Shown in pieces: positions 45,581-55,934 of a DNA stretch of 64,000 nt. The DNA is taken from NCBI GenBank assembly GCA_013115145.1, contig JAAPAO010000014.1:1-64000 (forward strand), read 5' to 3'. The notes beneath the pieces were generated by a model. The model ran no database searches, was not told the DNA's origin, and saw only the letters and a list, made by a program, of their open reading frames with translations. Origin of the DNA: Perkinsus chesapeaki. Its lineage: Eukaryota > Perkinsozoa > Perkinsida > Perkinsidae. Numbering within the stretch: position 1 is the first letter of the stretch; each line of letters opens with the position of its first letter. A program made the translations under genes and the position numbers.

Positions 45581-47559
45581 ATGGAGGAAATCAACTTCCG
45601 TGTTGCCGGGAGAATGCACGGTGGTCGCCTATGGTTGGGTTCTACCCACGAACCTCATCACGAAGCTTCTCAAGGAAACTCACCCCCGAGCATACCGTCA
45701 AGGCTTGAGACAGTTCTTAATAAGGTGCCGAGAGAGCCTAAAGGCTTTGGCAGTGAGGCTTCTCGCTTCGAGGCATCGCGGGGGCCTGATGGACCAGGAC
45801 CCGGCGAGTAAGTTTGATCACCCCACCTGTTGCGATGAATTTCCAGGCTTGAACTAAAAAGACGTATCAGATACGTAGGCGTTACCAAAAGGCGGCCTTT
45901 CGGCCATGACATGCTCACCTCGGATAGCTGGTCAAAAAAAGGAACAGGGTCGTTTGCTTCAAAGTCGACGAGGTTCAGTAGATGGCAGCGAGCTGGCGGT
46001 GTCGTCCCAGGTCAGTGACCTTCCCTCTCTTGCCTCACCTCACTCATCCTTCATCATCAGGTCCAGGTGCCTACGATACACCTGATTCAGCCAGTCGTTC
46101 CATTCCGTCAAGTTATGTTGGAACTCTATCCGGTGGTGGAAGGGTTGATAGAGTGCCGGAGTCGAAGCCAGGTCCAGGTCACTATGAGCCCCGCTACCCA
46201 TATTTTACCGGAGTACACACGGCCGTGCTGAGTATGAGCAACCCCAGAGGTTCCGCAACTCTGCAGAAGAGCCTGCCGGGACCTGGAACGTACGATCCAA
46301 AGATACCCTGCAGACTTGAAAAGAACTGCCCATCGAAAGTAGCCGCGCCGTCGGTTCGACCATCGACAAGTCCATGTAGAAGTATATTAGGACTGAGTAA
46401 ACTGGCCAACTCAGATAGTGTGAGAAGCCGGGCTTCCGCTGGTATCGGTCGTTAACTCTTCGCTCAAGAGTCTTCGGTGTCATACAGTACTTTCTCGACG
46501 AAGAGTCGCCACCTTGCAACTATCAATGCTGCTATTAAGATGCTCCTAGCTTTCTCTGTCAGATACGCCGCATCAACGCTAGTGTCTTGGATAAGGAATC
46601 CCATCCTCTGTCCCCTGAGCCTGGCCCCGGACATTATAATGGTGATCTTTCGTGTGCTACACGACCTACCGTTCATCTGGGTGTTGTACCTATAGTAGGA
46701 CTCTGTTTTGGGAACCGTGTTTCCAGCTTCGGTGTGAGAGGCTTATAATTGGCGTTGCAGCTTTGAGCACGACTTGCAGCGTGCCATCTTGTTGTTAAAC
46801 CAGTCCGGCTCACTTACCGCTCAGTGGGCTGTATACTGAGATCGGCTATGAGGTCGATTTATGACCTGGATTGTCTAGTATTCTAAATCAGACGCATAAG
46901 TATCATCTCATTGAGTCCCAACGGTTGAGATGTCATACCCTCTCCTTCATGTTCAGCTTTCAATGATCATTTACCTCGCTAATTTAGAAACTGCGAGATG
47001 CTATAGAATCTACATGGACCGTGCACGGCCCCACTGGACGGATTTGACATGTTGCTTGGGTTGCTATCATAGCGTCAATGCCCACCCTGTGACAATGTCA
47101 AGCCCGTTAGCTATTCCTTGACGTTTGAGTAACATCTCTCAGTTAAATTGGCGCCCCTTCCCGTGGATTTCTCAAGCAAGTTCAGCAGTGCGTTTCAAAA
47201 ACCTGTGAATGGCTCATTAGCCACTAGAGACTTCTTCGCCCGAGAAGATCGAGCACAAACACCGGGCCCAGGTGAACCGAATGCTATATCTCGACTCATG
47301 CCCTCCAGTGGTTCGTGCTTGCGAAATCTTTCCAGACCTGCTTGTAGAGCTGCTGCTCATGTTAGGTGAGTATGCGGTACAACTCAGACGACACGTGGAT
47401 AACAGAGCAAGTGCGGGATTCTTATCATCCTCAATTCAAAGAAATCTACTCCCTCCATCAACTGGTGCTCCTGGACCAGCGTATTATGAAAGAGTGGCCG
47501 ATGCAAGTACGATTCAACGCTTACTCTACATTCTGAGGGCTATTATAAGATTACATTAA
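45581..47559 (+). CDS. SHIPPO/STPG-repeat (ODF3-like) axonemal protein, multi-exon
   Basis: Exons contain the sperm-tail PG-rich repeat typical of ODF3/CIMAP-type proteins that bind doublet microtubules. Exon 1 reads PKGFGSEASRFEAS and DGPGPGE. The next exon (from 45848) reads VTKRRPFGHDMLTS and KKGTGSFASKSTRFSR, and joins in phase to make VVPGPGAYDTP, followed by KPGPGHYEPRYPYF and LPGPGTYDPKIP. A further exon near 46560-46730 gives PEPGPGHYNGD and FGNRVSSFGVRG. Exons near 47150 and 47460 give FFAREDRAQTPGPGEPN and GAPGPAYYERV. Joins at 45809/45848 and near 46060 hold phase. The product probably belongs to the flagellar axoneme. A decayed copy lies at 52881. The 3' end is uncertain and could extend past 47559. 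Confidence 0.72.
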
Positions 47560-48162
47560 CAACGGCAGGGACGAGCTAGTGTTTGCTGAGTATTGAACTT
47601 TAACTGTTTTCTATCGTAGTTCAGTCTGGTGTCATTAGCAAAGAGGCAGTGAAATATTTGCCTATTTAGGTCCGTCCTTCAAGAGGAGTTTCCATGTAAA
47701 GAACTCAAAACCGTGGGTGTATTGACATAACGGAAATGAAGCCATGTCAGCCGCACAATGGGTTTGCGTTGAAGAACCGATTGAGAATCGGCAGATGTTG
47801 CATTCTCCACCAAAGGTATAAGCTCGACCAGAGTGAGAAGGTTGCGTGTTCTATATATATTCTAAGCGATATCATGATTCGTCCCAAATCCCGATTCGGA
47901 TATCGGATGATAAACATGCATCGTCGAGTAAGGCTTCCCGCAGGCCATATTCGCTCCCCCACTTCTCCATAGACGGTCTCGAGACATGTATCATGTCACA
48001 TGATACAGAAATTCGTTGCTCTTCACTTTCGAACCTGATACCACTGATGCCATATAAGGATTTCCTCGGCAGACCGCGTGATGCCGTTTCAACTTGGAAC
48101 CTTGAAAACCTTCGGGCGGTGCAAGACAAAGTTCCCCATCATATGTCTTGTTTCGGGGATAA
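47560..48162. other. Spacer with an open frame abutting the aspartic protease
   Basis: A plus-strand frame (47846-48166) stops at the TGA that overlaps the ATG of the aspartic protease frame (ATGA). It may contain 3' exons of the SHIPPO gene or an upstream exon of the protease. I cannot decide which. Confidence 0.35.
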
Positions 48163-49410
48163 ATGAAGTCCTTTTGTAGTACTTTACGTATCGGCCTTAT
48201 AATGTTACAAGTTTCCCAACGGCGGCTCTTTGCCTTGTGGCTTTTGTGTCGGAAAGATACGTGGGGAAAGGTTTTGAGGCTTCCTTTGTCGAGAGAGATT
48301 ATCGAGTGGCCCGATTGGTACAACGAGGCCTTGATCTCGGAAATTACAGTGGATGGTCAAAGCCTGAAAGCTATGGTGGACACCGGCACGGATGAAACTT
48401 TCTTCATTTCCAGTCAATCTTTCATCGATGGCAAGTTGTGCGATGAACTGTTTTATGGTTGTTATCAATGCAGGCCTGAAGTTTGTGCTGCTGAATCTAC
48501 GGGAATTGAGTTCAAGGACGGCAGAAGGGTGAATCTCGTTCCTCACAGTGGTACCTTGGACTTTGGTCAAGAGAGAGTCACAGAAATGAAATTTGGTATA
48601 ATTAAGGACTACTTCGGGTTACCACATCATGCATCACTAGGCCTAGCACCCAAACCCGAAGATGATAATGAAGACTTCATCCCTCTATTGGACCAACTTG
48701 TGGACAAGAAGCTTATAGCCAAGAGGGAGTTTTCAATGTATTTTGAGCCAGACAATATTAATAAAGGCGAGTTAATCCTTGGTGGGAAAGATATCACGAT
48801 ATACCAGGAGCCCTCGCTACAAGTTCCTCTCACGGTTGGGAAAAACACGTGGAGGGTTGACCTTAAAGATATTACGATAGGTGGAAAGCTAATCCAGTCG
48901 GCGCGGAGTAGTTATTCGATCTTGGTAGACAGCGGGGCTGACTGTTTGTTCGGTCCACTAGAAGTGGTTCGACCAGTACTGGCAGTCATCGAGGCTAGCC
49001 TTACGGTTGTCGGTCGCAGTATTAAATTTAACTGGGACGGCTTTGATGGTCGTGATCTACAAAGCTGTGATGACCGCAAGTATCTACCATCAATCAAGCT
49101 TACATTCCGAGGAGAATCAGATACTGATGTGATCCTCGAAATACCTAGCGAGCTCTATGTCCGAGAATCACCCAACGGTCATTCGTGTACTCTTCTAATC
49201 AAAGAGGTTCCCAGGGGATTTGCTGTTGGTGTCAGCCTCCTGCGCAAGTATCATCTCCACTTCCAAGTAGACAAGCGTCAGATCGGCTTCGCCTTGTCAA
49301 AAGGGGAATCCAGGAAGCAGACAACTTACCGAAAACGACGTTTGAAAGGGCTTAAGCTGCCGAAGCTCCGTTCATGTCTCGGCTGTATATCACCATTACT
49401 CGTCTATTGA
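48163..49410 (+). CDS. Pepsin-like (A1 family) aspartic protease
   Basis: A 415-residue frame with the two catalytic aspartates of pepsin-type proteases: Asp73 in MVDTGTDETFF and Asp256 in ILVDSGADCLFGP. Supporting pepsin landmarks are LGLAPKPEDD (the flap-distal loop region), a KREFSMYFEP then GELILGGKD strand pair, and the C-terminal GVSLLRKYHLHFQVDKRQIG. The residues after DTG/DSG are unusual (T-D and A-D, where S or T followed by S is common). The N terminus (residues 12-30, IMLQVSQRRLFALWLLCR) could be a signal anchor, but no classical propeptide is seen. It forms the third gene of the cassette, and a remnant of its 3' end sits at 53255. It is likely secreted or lysosomal. Confidence 0.85.
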   Translation: MKSFCSTLRIGLIMLQVSQRRLFALWLLCRKDTWGKVLRLPLSREIIEWPDWYNEALISEITVDGQSLKAMVDTGTDETFFISSQSFIDGKLCDELFYGCYQCRPEVCAAESTGIEFKDGRRVNLVPHSGTLDFGQERVTEMKFGIIKDYFGLPHHASLGLAPKPEDDNEDFIPLLDQLVDKKLIAKREFSMYFEPDNINKGELILGGKDITIYQEPSLQVPLTVGKNTWRVDLKDITIGGKLIQSARSSYSILVDSGADCLFGPLEVVRPVLAVIEASLTVVGRSIKFNWDGFDGRDLQSCDDRKYLPSIKLTFRGESDTDVILEIPSELYVRESPNGHSCTLLIKEVPRGFAVGVSLLRKYHLHFQVDKRQIGFALSKGESRKQTTYRKRRLKGLKLPKLRSCLGCISPLLVY

Positions 49411-49952
49411 GTCCTTCCACTGTAAGAATCTCTATTGACCATGGAGTTAGATGTTACACGACAAATTATTTATTAGTGTTATACACGAGTCACGAGTTCA
49501 GTTAAAATCAGTTCGATGCTAAGCTTGGGAAGTTACATACTACCAGCCTGGTAGTAGCAAGTCTTCTGGGCACTCCATTACATATCATCCCAGCAGCGTT
49601 CCGGTGTTTCGTTTTCGGCGACGACCCATCCTCCGATTCGAGTCAGTGGCGTACTGGCACAAAACCGTTTGGGGGCGTCTCGCTTGTAACACCGGAGAAG
49701 AGCCACCAGCCCAAGCAATCGAGCCTGTGCAATTGTGCTGCGCTTAACTGTTGTCGTTCCTCTGAAAATGGCATTCCTCAAACATAGCGCTCGACGAGCG
49801 CCGCTCGTGGATAATCATGGGGCGATGATATTCACCGGCAATGCACTGTGAAGAAAAAACATTGGTATGGCGAATCAATTTCGTGGGACAATCGAGTAGT
49901 CGCTGCCCTTCTCCGTAATCACAGCAGACGACCAAGGACACGGATAGGAACT

Positions 49953-50006
49953 AACTGTTCGAAACAGTTGAGTCGCAATGCGACTTTCGCATACACTTGA
50001 AGTGTA
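49953..50006. repeat. Three consecutive perfect palindromes (7-bp stems, 1-3 nt loops)
   Basis: AACTGTT-CGA-AACAGTT at 49953-49969, AGTCGCA-A-TGCGACT at 49971-49985, and TACACTT-G-AAGTGTA at 49992-50006. All three arms are exact reverse complements, and the spacing between hairpins is only 1-6 bases. Confidence 0.8.
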
Positions 50007-50263
50007 ACACTTCATCTATCAAGTAAATAACAGTACATACAGTATCATAACTCAAGCGTACTTTCTTATCTGGGAATATTATAATGTAGTGATAAACTGT
50101 GCGTAGAAAGTCGAGAGGCCCAGCAGGGTCTGAGGCATTTCCTGTCGAATGAGTGCTTCCAAAGAACGGGTGAATTTCGAGAGGGTTTAACTTCACTCAA
50201 GAGGCTTGTAGAATCTACAATGTAGATTGCCTTCGAGTTCGGTCCCCTAACTCAGCATAAACC

Positions 50264-50282
50264 TGCCAGGTTAAACCTGGCA
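50264..50282. repeat. 8-bp-stem hairpin
   Basis: TGCCAGGT-TAA-ACCTGGCA, exact arms, in the PAP2 upstream spacer. Confidence 0.7.
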
Positions 50283-50715
50283 ATAAACTCGACCTATTGG
50301 TCTCGTGCTAGCCCTGCCGCGTTAGCGACTGATGTGAACAGCCTTTAGTGATAAGCTCTCGCATTAATACTTCGATAGAGTCGACATCATCTCCCGCGTA
50401 TCTCAAACCGTCTGAACGTGAAGCCTGGGGCGAGGCCTTCTGCATCAGTGTTGAGAAGACAGTTCATGAGGCACTTGTTTCTCAGAAATGAGTCTCAGAT
50501 GCTATAAAGAGCACATTTTACGCTACGATCACACTTTCCTCAAGCATGAGAGACATCGGTAACGAGTGACGCTCCATCGTGTGGACCAAGAATGGAGCTA
50601 CCCATCCATACTGCAAATGCAGAATCTTGAGACTGGAAGATTATGGACACACGAGAAGGGCTTGGTCAGACTTGCTATGCCGTTTCGGCAGTTGTTACGC
50701 TCGACACCTCACAAC

Positions 50716-52338
50716 ATGCTACTCTCACTGTTGGCTACAGCTGGTGCGTTGTCGTATGCGGTAGAAGTCCTCGACCCTCCTTCATGCAGTGCTGACTGTC
50801 TTATAGATTCTGACATAAAAACACTATTGAGGAGTGGTGACCCTATTGGTCTTACGTGGGCCCTAAAAGACAACTCAAGTGCTACCAAGAACGATTGGAT
50901 CGGTTTCTATGCACCGCCGTTTGCTCAAGGAGACTACAGTGGCCATGATTATTTCATGTGGATCGATGTGTCAGCACTTCACACCAACAAGCATATTGTA
51001 CACCTTACCAACATGAGAGCTGATTACTATGATATCCGCTATATGAGGGGTTATGACTGTCTTTGTCGAGCTCCCCAAGTTAAGTTCGAGATGGGCGTAT
51101 ACGAGCCGACTCAAGGCCATGCCAGTATAGAACACACAACAGGCGTCCTTCAGATTCAATGGGTCAGTGGTGGGCCTCCTTCTATTGGGTACCTTCAATA
51201 TCGTACAGGGATTGATGAAGACTGGATGACGTTAAATGCCAGTGTGACTCATTACACCCTCGAGAACATGTGCGGCGTTGATAAAAGGAATTATTATGAC
51301 CCTGGTTACTTTTACAATGTAACACTCCCTCTTAAATCATCGTCGGTCGAAGTCAGGTTTGGGTCAGCTAAAGGAATGTCTAAAACTTTTGTTGTTCAAC
51401 CGGGTATACCCGAAGGAGTCTCAGACGGCGTGCACAGTATCGCTCTGTATGGTGACATGGGAGTCCAGGGCTATTCGTTAGGCCCCGATAAAGTGGAAGT
51501 GGGTAGATGGGGCTGGAATAGCTATTGGGTACAGGATCATTTAGCCTGCAATCCACGGCTCCGGCTATTGACCCACATCGGCGATATATCATATGCTGTG
51601 GGCAATAGTCGTGTATGGGATATGTTTGGACAGGCGGTACAAGAACTATCGTTGAAGCGGCCACTCGTCGCTAGCATTGGTAATCACGAGTTTGACTACT
51701 CCAGTGGAGGATGGCATCCATCTTGGGGTAACTTTGGTTCTGATTCTGGTGGTGAATGTGGTATACCAACTAAGCACAGATATAAATTCCCTAATTGGTG
51801 GTATTCATTCTCATTTGGTATCGTACGATATTTTATGTTGTCATCAGAGCATGATTGGACAGAAGGAAGTGAACAATGGAAATGGTTGAATGAAGAATTA
51901 TCAAAAGTTAATAGGTCGATTACACCATGGGTTATAGTCACCTCCCATCGCCCCATGATCGTCTCGGCATATGGTTCCTCCGAAGACCCGGTAGAAGAGC
52001 AACTCAGATTGGCAATGCTTCCCCTGTTCAAAAAGCACAAAGTCGACCTTTTTGTAGGTGGCCACTGGCACCATTACGAACGGTCTGACCCTATTGATGG
52101 CACTGTTCATGTCATTGCGGGTAGCGCTGGTGCCAAAGATGAAACCGTCTATCCTTATCGAGACTTGCCGACCGTGCCTGTTAAATGGCCATGGGTTCGT
52201 GGCTATCTCGAGCTTCAAGTGTCACGTGAGAACATGACTGGTATATTTTGGGGTATTAATGATTCTATGGCCGATCGTCGACTCATACAGATTGATAATT
52301 TTATAGTCGTCTCAAAAGTTGGTGAAAGCAATTCTTGA
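50716..52338 (+). CDS. Purple acid phosphatase 2 (secreted metallophosphatase)
   Basis: Same architecture as PAP1: a signal peptide from the ATG at 50716 (MLLSLLATAGALSYAVEV; an in-frame ATG at 50677 is an alternative), a fibronectin-III-like domain, then YGDMG, GDISYA, GNHEFD, VTSHRP and GHWHHYER. All metal ligands are present, so it should be active. Outside the tract 51679-51953 it differs widely from PAP1; inside it the two are about 98% identical at the nucleotide level. From 51836 to 52278 it is almost identical to the decayed third copy. It is followed by a broken SHIPPO gene, repeating the order seen after PAP1. Confidence 0.92.
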   Translation: MLLSLLATAGALSYAVEVLDPPSCSADCLIDSDIKTLLRSGDPIGLTWALKDNSSATKNDWIGFYAPPFAQGDYSGHDYFMWIDVSALHTNKHIVHLTNMRADYYDIRYMRGYDCLCRAPQVKFEMGVYEPTQGHASIEHTTGVLQIQWVSGGPPSIGYLQYRTGIDEDWMTLNASVTHYTLENMCGVDKRNYYDPGYFYNVTLPLKSSSVEVRFGSAKGMSKTFVVQPGIPEGVSDGVHSIALYGDMGVQGYSLGPDKVEVGRWGWNSYWVQDHLACNPRLRLLTHIGDISYAVGNSRVWDMFGQAVQELSLKRPLVASIGNHEFDYSSGGWHPSWGNFGSDSGGECGIPTKHRYKFPNWWYSFSFGIVRYFMLSSEHDWTEGSEQWKWLNEELSKVNRSITPWVIVTSHRPMIVSAYGSSEDPVEEQLRLAMLPLFKKHKVDLFVGGHWHHYERSDPIDGTVHVIAGSAGAKDETVYPYRDLPTVPVKWPWVRGYLELQVSRENMTGIFWGINDSMADRRLIQIDNFIVVSKVGESNS

Positions 52339-52880
52339 ATCGTCAGTCACATGCCTTAGGTCCAGCACGTCTGATATTACTCTTCTTTCACTTATGATGT
52401 CGTCTTGCTTATTTTCAGACTGTACCGCTTTGATTTACAGTTACACACGCGCGCTCTATCCATCAAATCAACTGGTTGATCGCTCACCCCTAAATGATGC
52501 AACGGCACTAGATGTACATATGAAAGTTGACGTCGATGAATGAAGAAAATCGGTAATCCGTTTAGTGCTTATTGTCGTATTTTTGCATCAATCTTCGTTG
52601 TAATTCTCGTTGGTCTCATCGAGTTGTGATGGTAAACTATATGGCAGCTGCGATCATAGTAGTATGAGTCCCGCTTTCACTTCAGCTCAAGAACTTTCGT
52701 CAGCGCAACGCCAAGCAACTCCGGCGTTATCGGCAGATTTGCTTATCAAACCCCAATATACTGTTTTCCGAGATGGTCGAAGTTGACCTTCTGATTTGTC
52801 AACCTATTGAACTGTTGAATTCAACGTACATATATCTAGGGCTTCAATCACTTACTAGAATTCAGCCTCATTTAGAGTCG

Positions 52881-53240
52881 CTAATGGAAGAAATAAATTC
52901 ACGTATTTTCAGGAGAATGCACGGTGGTCGCCTATGGTTGGGCTCTATCCACGAATATTTAAGGGGAATTCAGCTTCCGAGTATACCTTCAAGGCTTGAT
53001 ACAGTTATAAGTAAAGGCTGGGAGACCCTAAAGGCTTTGGCAGCGAGGCTTCTCGCTTCGAGGCATCACTGGACCAGGGCCCGGCGCGTGTTTATGGTCA
53101 CGACACTTTGTGTGAATACCACACGCATCAGCAAAGCTTATCAAATATGTCATTGTAACGAAAAGGCGTCAGAACTCCTTACGTTGCTGAAGGGCTTGGT
53201 AAAGCATCAAAGTTGGAGCCAGATCGAGGCACTATGAAAC
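52881..53240 (+). pseudogene. Decayed SHIPPO-repeat gene copy
   Basis: It matches exon 1 of the gene at 45581: RRMHGGRLWLGS corresponds to GRMHGGRLWLGS, PSIPSRLDTV to PSIPSRLETV, and PKGFGSEASRFEAS is present in another frame. The required frame changes between PSIPSRLDTV and PKGFGSEASRF by a small indel near 53015. The following PG-rich exons are reduced to fragments, and a stop follows. It is a relic in the same relative position after PAP2 as the intact gene after PAP1. Confidence 0.65.
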
Positions 53241-53254
53241 CCTTGACAACTTCT

Positions 53255-53345
53255 CGAAAGCGACGCTTTGAAGGACCAAAGAGTTCGAACCTCGGCGCGG
53301 TCTCAGGTGTATATCATCATGATTCATGATAGTCGTGGTCCTAGA
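53255..53345 (+). pseudogene. Remnant of the aspartic protease 3' end
   Basis: A short stretch (AAAGCGACGCTTTGAAGG ... GGTCTCAGGTGTATATCATC) resembles the end of the aspartic protease gene (AAACGACGTTTGAAAGGG ... GTCTCGGCTGTATATCACC, about 49337-49395). The frame is not maintained. Its position after the SHIPPO relic mirrors the first cassette. Confidence 0.4.
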
Positions 53346-54922
53346 TTCCACGAGTTGTTCATCTACTGTTACAGCACATTCACCCAATCGTAACGAGCTC
53401 AGTCATTATATGATAGTCCTCCGAGAGAGATGCTCCTCTTAGTAAGGCACACGCTACCTGGTAGTGACCAACAGACCGGCAAGCCGCAAAAACGATGGCA
53501 TTCAATTGCACGTCAACCCGGCAGGGTTAGCTTGCCCCGACCTTATTTTCGTACCATTTTCTAATAGCCATACTGGACCTGAACCGTGATACCATCAAGT
53601 TGATGGCATACTCAACTTAAATGAACGTCCGAGCCGCGGACCCCGCGTGGCGGGGCCCGCGGGCGTCTTGCTCATCACCTTGGAGGACAGCGATCAGCCA
53701 GCAACCTGGAGTGAGCGGCCAGAAAGATGGCCTAGTGCAATTCCCATGCTGCCAAAGCTTTATTGCCTCTTTGCCTCTCATGGAGTAGCTCAAGAGCCGT
53801 TATATGTCAGGCGTTAGCCGTCAGATGTAGCACTGTGCGGCTGACATATCAGTATGATGAACCTACTTCGTGTGTGAGTTCAAAATCCAACGGAGGATGT
53901 GGCGTAGTAGACTAGCCATTCCTGGGACTATCAATTGAGCCTTACCAACTTCTGTACCTTGGCGCATTTTCAGAGACACGGTCCATGTTACCCGGATAGT
54001 GACTAACTGCTCAAGACAGTTGAATTTCATAGACTTCATCATGTTCCAACTGGCAGCTCACAGCCCAAAAGCCAAATCCTAGGCTCAGGTTTACCGGGAG
54101 ATGATGATGATACTATAGGAAGTAGTTATTAATATTTTCGGAGGCCTAGTAGATTGGACATATTCACGGACTGGGGAGGGACAGTGAACCAATTAGTAGG
54201 CATAGACCATGTACAGTAGAAGCTACCTCATTGGCCAAGCGCTCTAGGGTCGACCTGGCAAGGTAGCAGTTTACTCAGCAGGGCTTATGGGTAGCCTTCG
54301 GTACTGTCAGGGCCGCTCGATCTATAGGCGTTGCTTGGATGTCAATTTCTTCATTACTTTTAGAGAGACATCGGTGGCTCACCGAGGGTGGGTGTCGGTC
54401 TAAACACTCGAACAGAATGGTTCGATGAGATTTACTCGCAAATCTGTCATCCTTCATAATTTTTCGCGGAGTTTCGGATTGGACCTCCCTAGCTTGCAAG
54501 AGCTACTGCCCAGTGAATCAGCGCATGCTTGCGTCGGTATCATCTCTCCCTGACTCCAAGCATGCAGAAGTGGAGCTTGCCATGTGGAGCGTGGAGTGAT
54601 ATCTGCTTCAGCAGTATGTTTGACTCGAAGTCTCTGCCATCGCCCGACTTGAACGAGGTAACTTAACAGAGAATTTGTGGGGCTATTGACTCCAAGGAAA
54701 GGGCTAAGGATGCTATACGAAGGATATTGTATAGCTCGATCATATTCTCCGACAAAGGTAAGGAGCTTCGAGCATGACCAACGCTCCATGGCGTGATAGG
54801 AGAACGGAGCTGCTCGATAGTGACACAAATTTCGACACTGGAAGAAAATATTTCCAGTCACGCAAAGAGACTGGCCAGAATTGCTATTCACTTCTTCAAG
54901 CTTTCATTCAGCTCCTCACAAT
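53346..54922. other. Intergenic with GC-rich hairpin and 7-1-7 palindrome
   Basis: No gene supported. It contains a 7-1-7 palindrome (CCATCAA-G-TTGATGG, 53592-53606), a strong GC hairpin (53634-53662) and, near 54003, a degenerate version of the AACTGTT hairpin seen upstream of PAP2. Confidence 0.45.
53634..53662. repeat. Strong GC-rich hairpin, 13-bp stem, 3-nt loop
   Basis: CCGCGGACCCCGC, loop GTG, then GCGGGGCCCGCGG: 12 of 13 positions pair. It is a sharp local GC peak in otherwise mixed-composition sequence. There is no coding frame. Confidence 0.75.
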
Positions 54923-55482
54923 ATGTTATTCTCAGTCTTGGCTGCTACTGGTGCTTTATCATATGCGGTACTGCCCCCCAATAATCCAGCGTGTTGTCAT
55001 CAGAGCATGATTGGACAGAAGGAAGTGAACAATGGAAATGGTTGAATGAAGAATTATCAAAAGTTAATAGGTCGATTACACCATGGGTTATAGTCACCTC
55101 CCATCGCCCCATGATCGTCTCGGCATATGGTTCCTCCGAAAACCCGGTAGAAGAGCAACTCAGATTGGCAATGCTTCCCCTGTTCAAAAAGCACAAAGTC
55201 GACCTTTTTGTAGGTGGCCACTGGCACCATTACGAACGGTCTGACCCTATTGATGGCACTGTTCATGTCATTGCGGGTAGCGCTGGTGCCAAAGATGAAA
55301 CCGTCTATCCTTATCGAGACTTGCCGACCGTGCCTGTTAAATGGCCATGGGTTCGTGGCTATCTCGAGCTTCAAGTGTCACGTGAGAACATGACTGGTAT
55401 ATTTTGGGGTATTAATGATTCTATGGCCGATCGTGACCTTATTGAGTTTGATACCTTTGTTGTTCCCTCGAGGCTTGGTTGA
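54923..55482 (+). pseudogene. Purple acid phosphatase 3, internally deleted
   Basis: The 5' part keeps a PAP signal peptide (MLFSVLAATGALSYAV). Immediately afterwards, at 54991, the sequence jumps into the C-terminal catalytic part (LSSEHDWTEGSEQWKW, VTSHRP, GHWHHYER). The fibronectin-like domain and the first three metal-ligand motifs (GDMG, GDxSY, GNHE) are missing, and the two parts are in different frames. The C-terminal 443 bp match PAP2 with one difference seen; the final 16 codons (DLIEFDTFVVPSRLG) are its own. It cannot encode an active phosphatase. Confidence 0.8.
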
Positions 55483-55934
55483 GGCGAGAGATCCATTCTC
55501 CTATCCGTAAGCACTCGTCTTAGATCTAGCACGTCCAATACTCCGTGCCTTTATTAATTCCAACTTCATCTAGTTTATTATCAAAATATACCGCTTTGCT
55601 TTACAGTTACACCAACGAGGCTGTCCATCCATCGAATGATCGCGATGTTTTAGTTAATCACTTTCACTGAATAACACAACGAAATGTCGTAACGTCAAAA
55701 CACCGGCTCGTTCATAAGGACATCATGATGGTGTTATGCGCAAAGACGGCTGACTCAACGCGGTCACCCTCAACTGAGTAGATGATGTGGGATGTGAGCG
55801 AGGAGTCAGCGGGGATTGAACCACTCGGGAACGAGATGAGAAGGAAAGAACATCCGCGGGGTGATGGCTCATTGATACGAGCTTCGCCTGAAGGCCAACA
55901 TCATCGAGGAGTAAGGTTAACAAGATTACCCTCT
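55483..55934. other. Convergent spacer after PAP3
   Basis: Some similarity to the 3' flank of PAP2 (TACCGCTTTG..TTTACAGTTACAC in both), supporting old duplication. No gene supported, although the neighbouring minus-strand gene may extend into it. Confidence 0.4.

Larger units (their letters stand above)
49411..50715. other. Intergenic with consecutive small hairpins upstream of PAP2
   Basis: No gene supported. Three adjacent perfect 7-bp-stem palindromes lie at 49953-50006 and another hairpin at 50264-50282 (listed separately). The AACTGTT...AACAGTT element has a degenerate counterpart at about 54003 upstream of the third PAP copy, so this spacer belongs to the duplicated unit. Confidence 0.5.

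Noticed and set aside
49578-50196. Minus-strand frames upstream of PAP2
   Set aside because: Short, unrelated to each other, and interrupted by the hairpin cluster; no family.
51696-52218. Minus-strand frames recurring opposite each PAP gene (also near 44360, 44565 and 54945)
   Set aside because: They recur only because the PAP coding strand is duplicated; they are shadows of the PAP genes.
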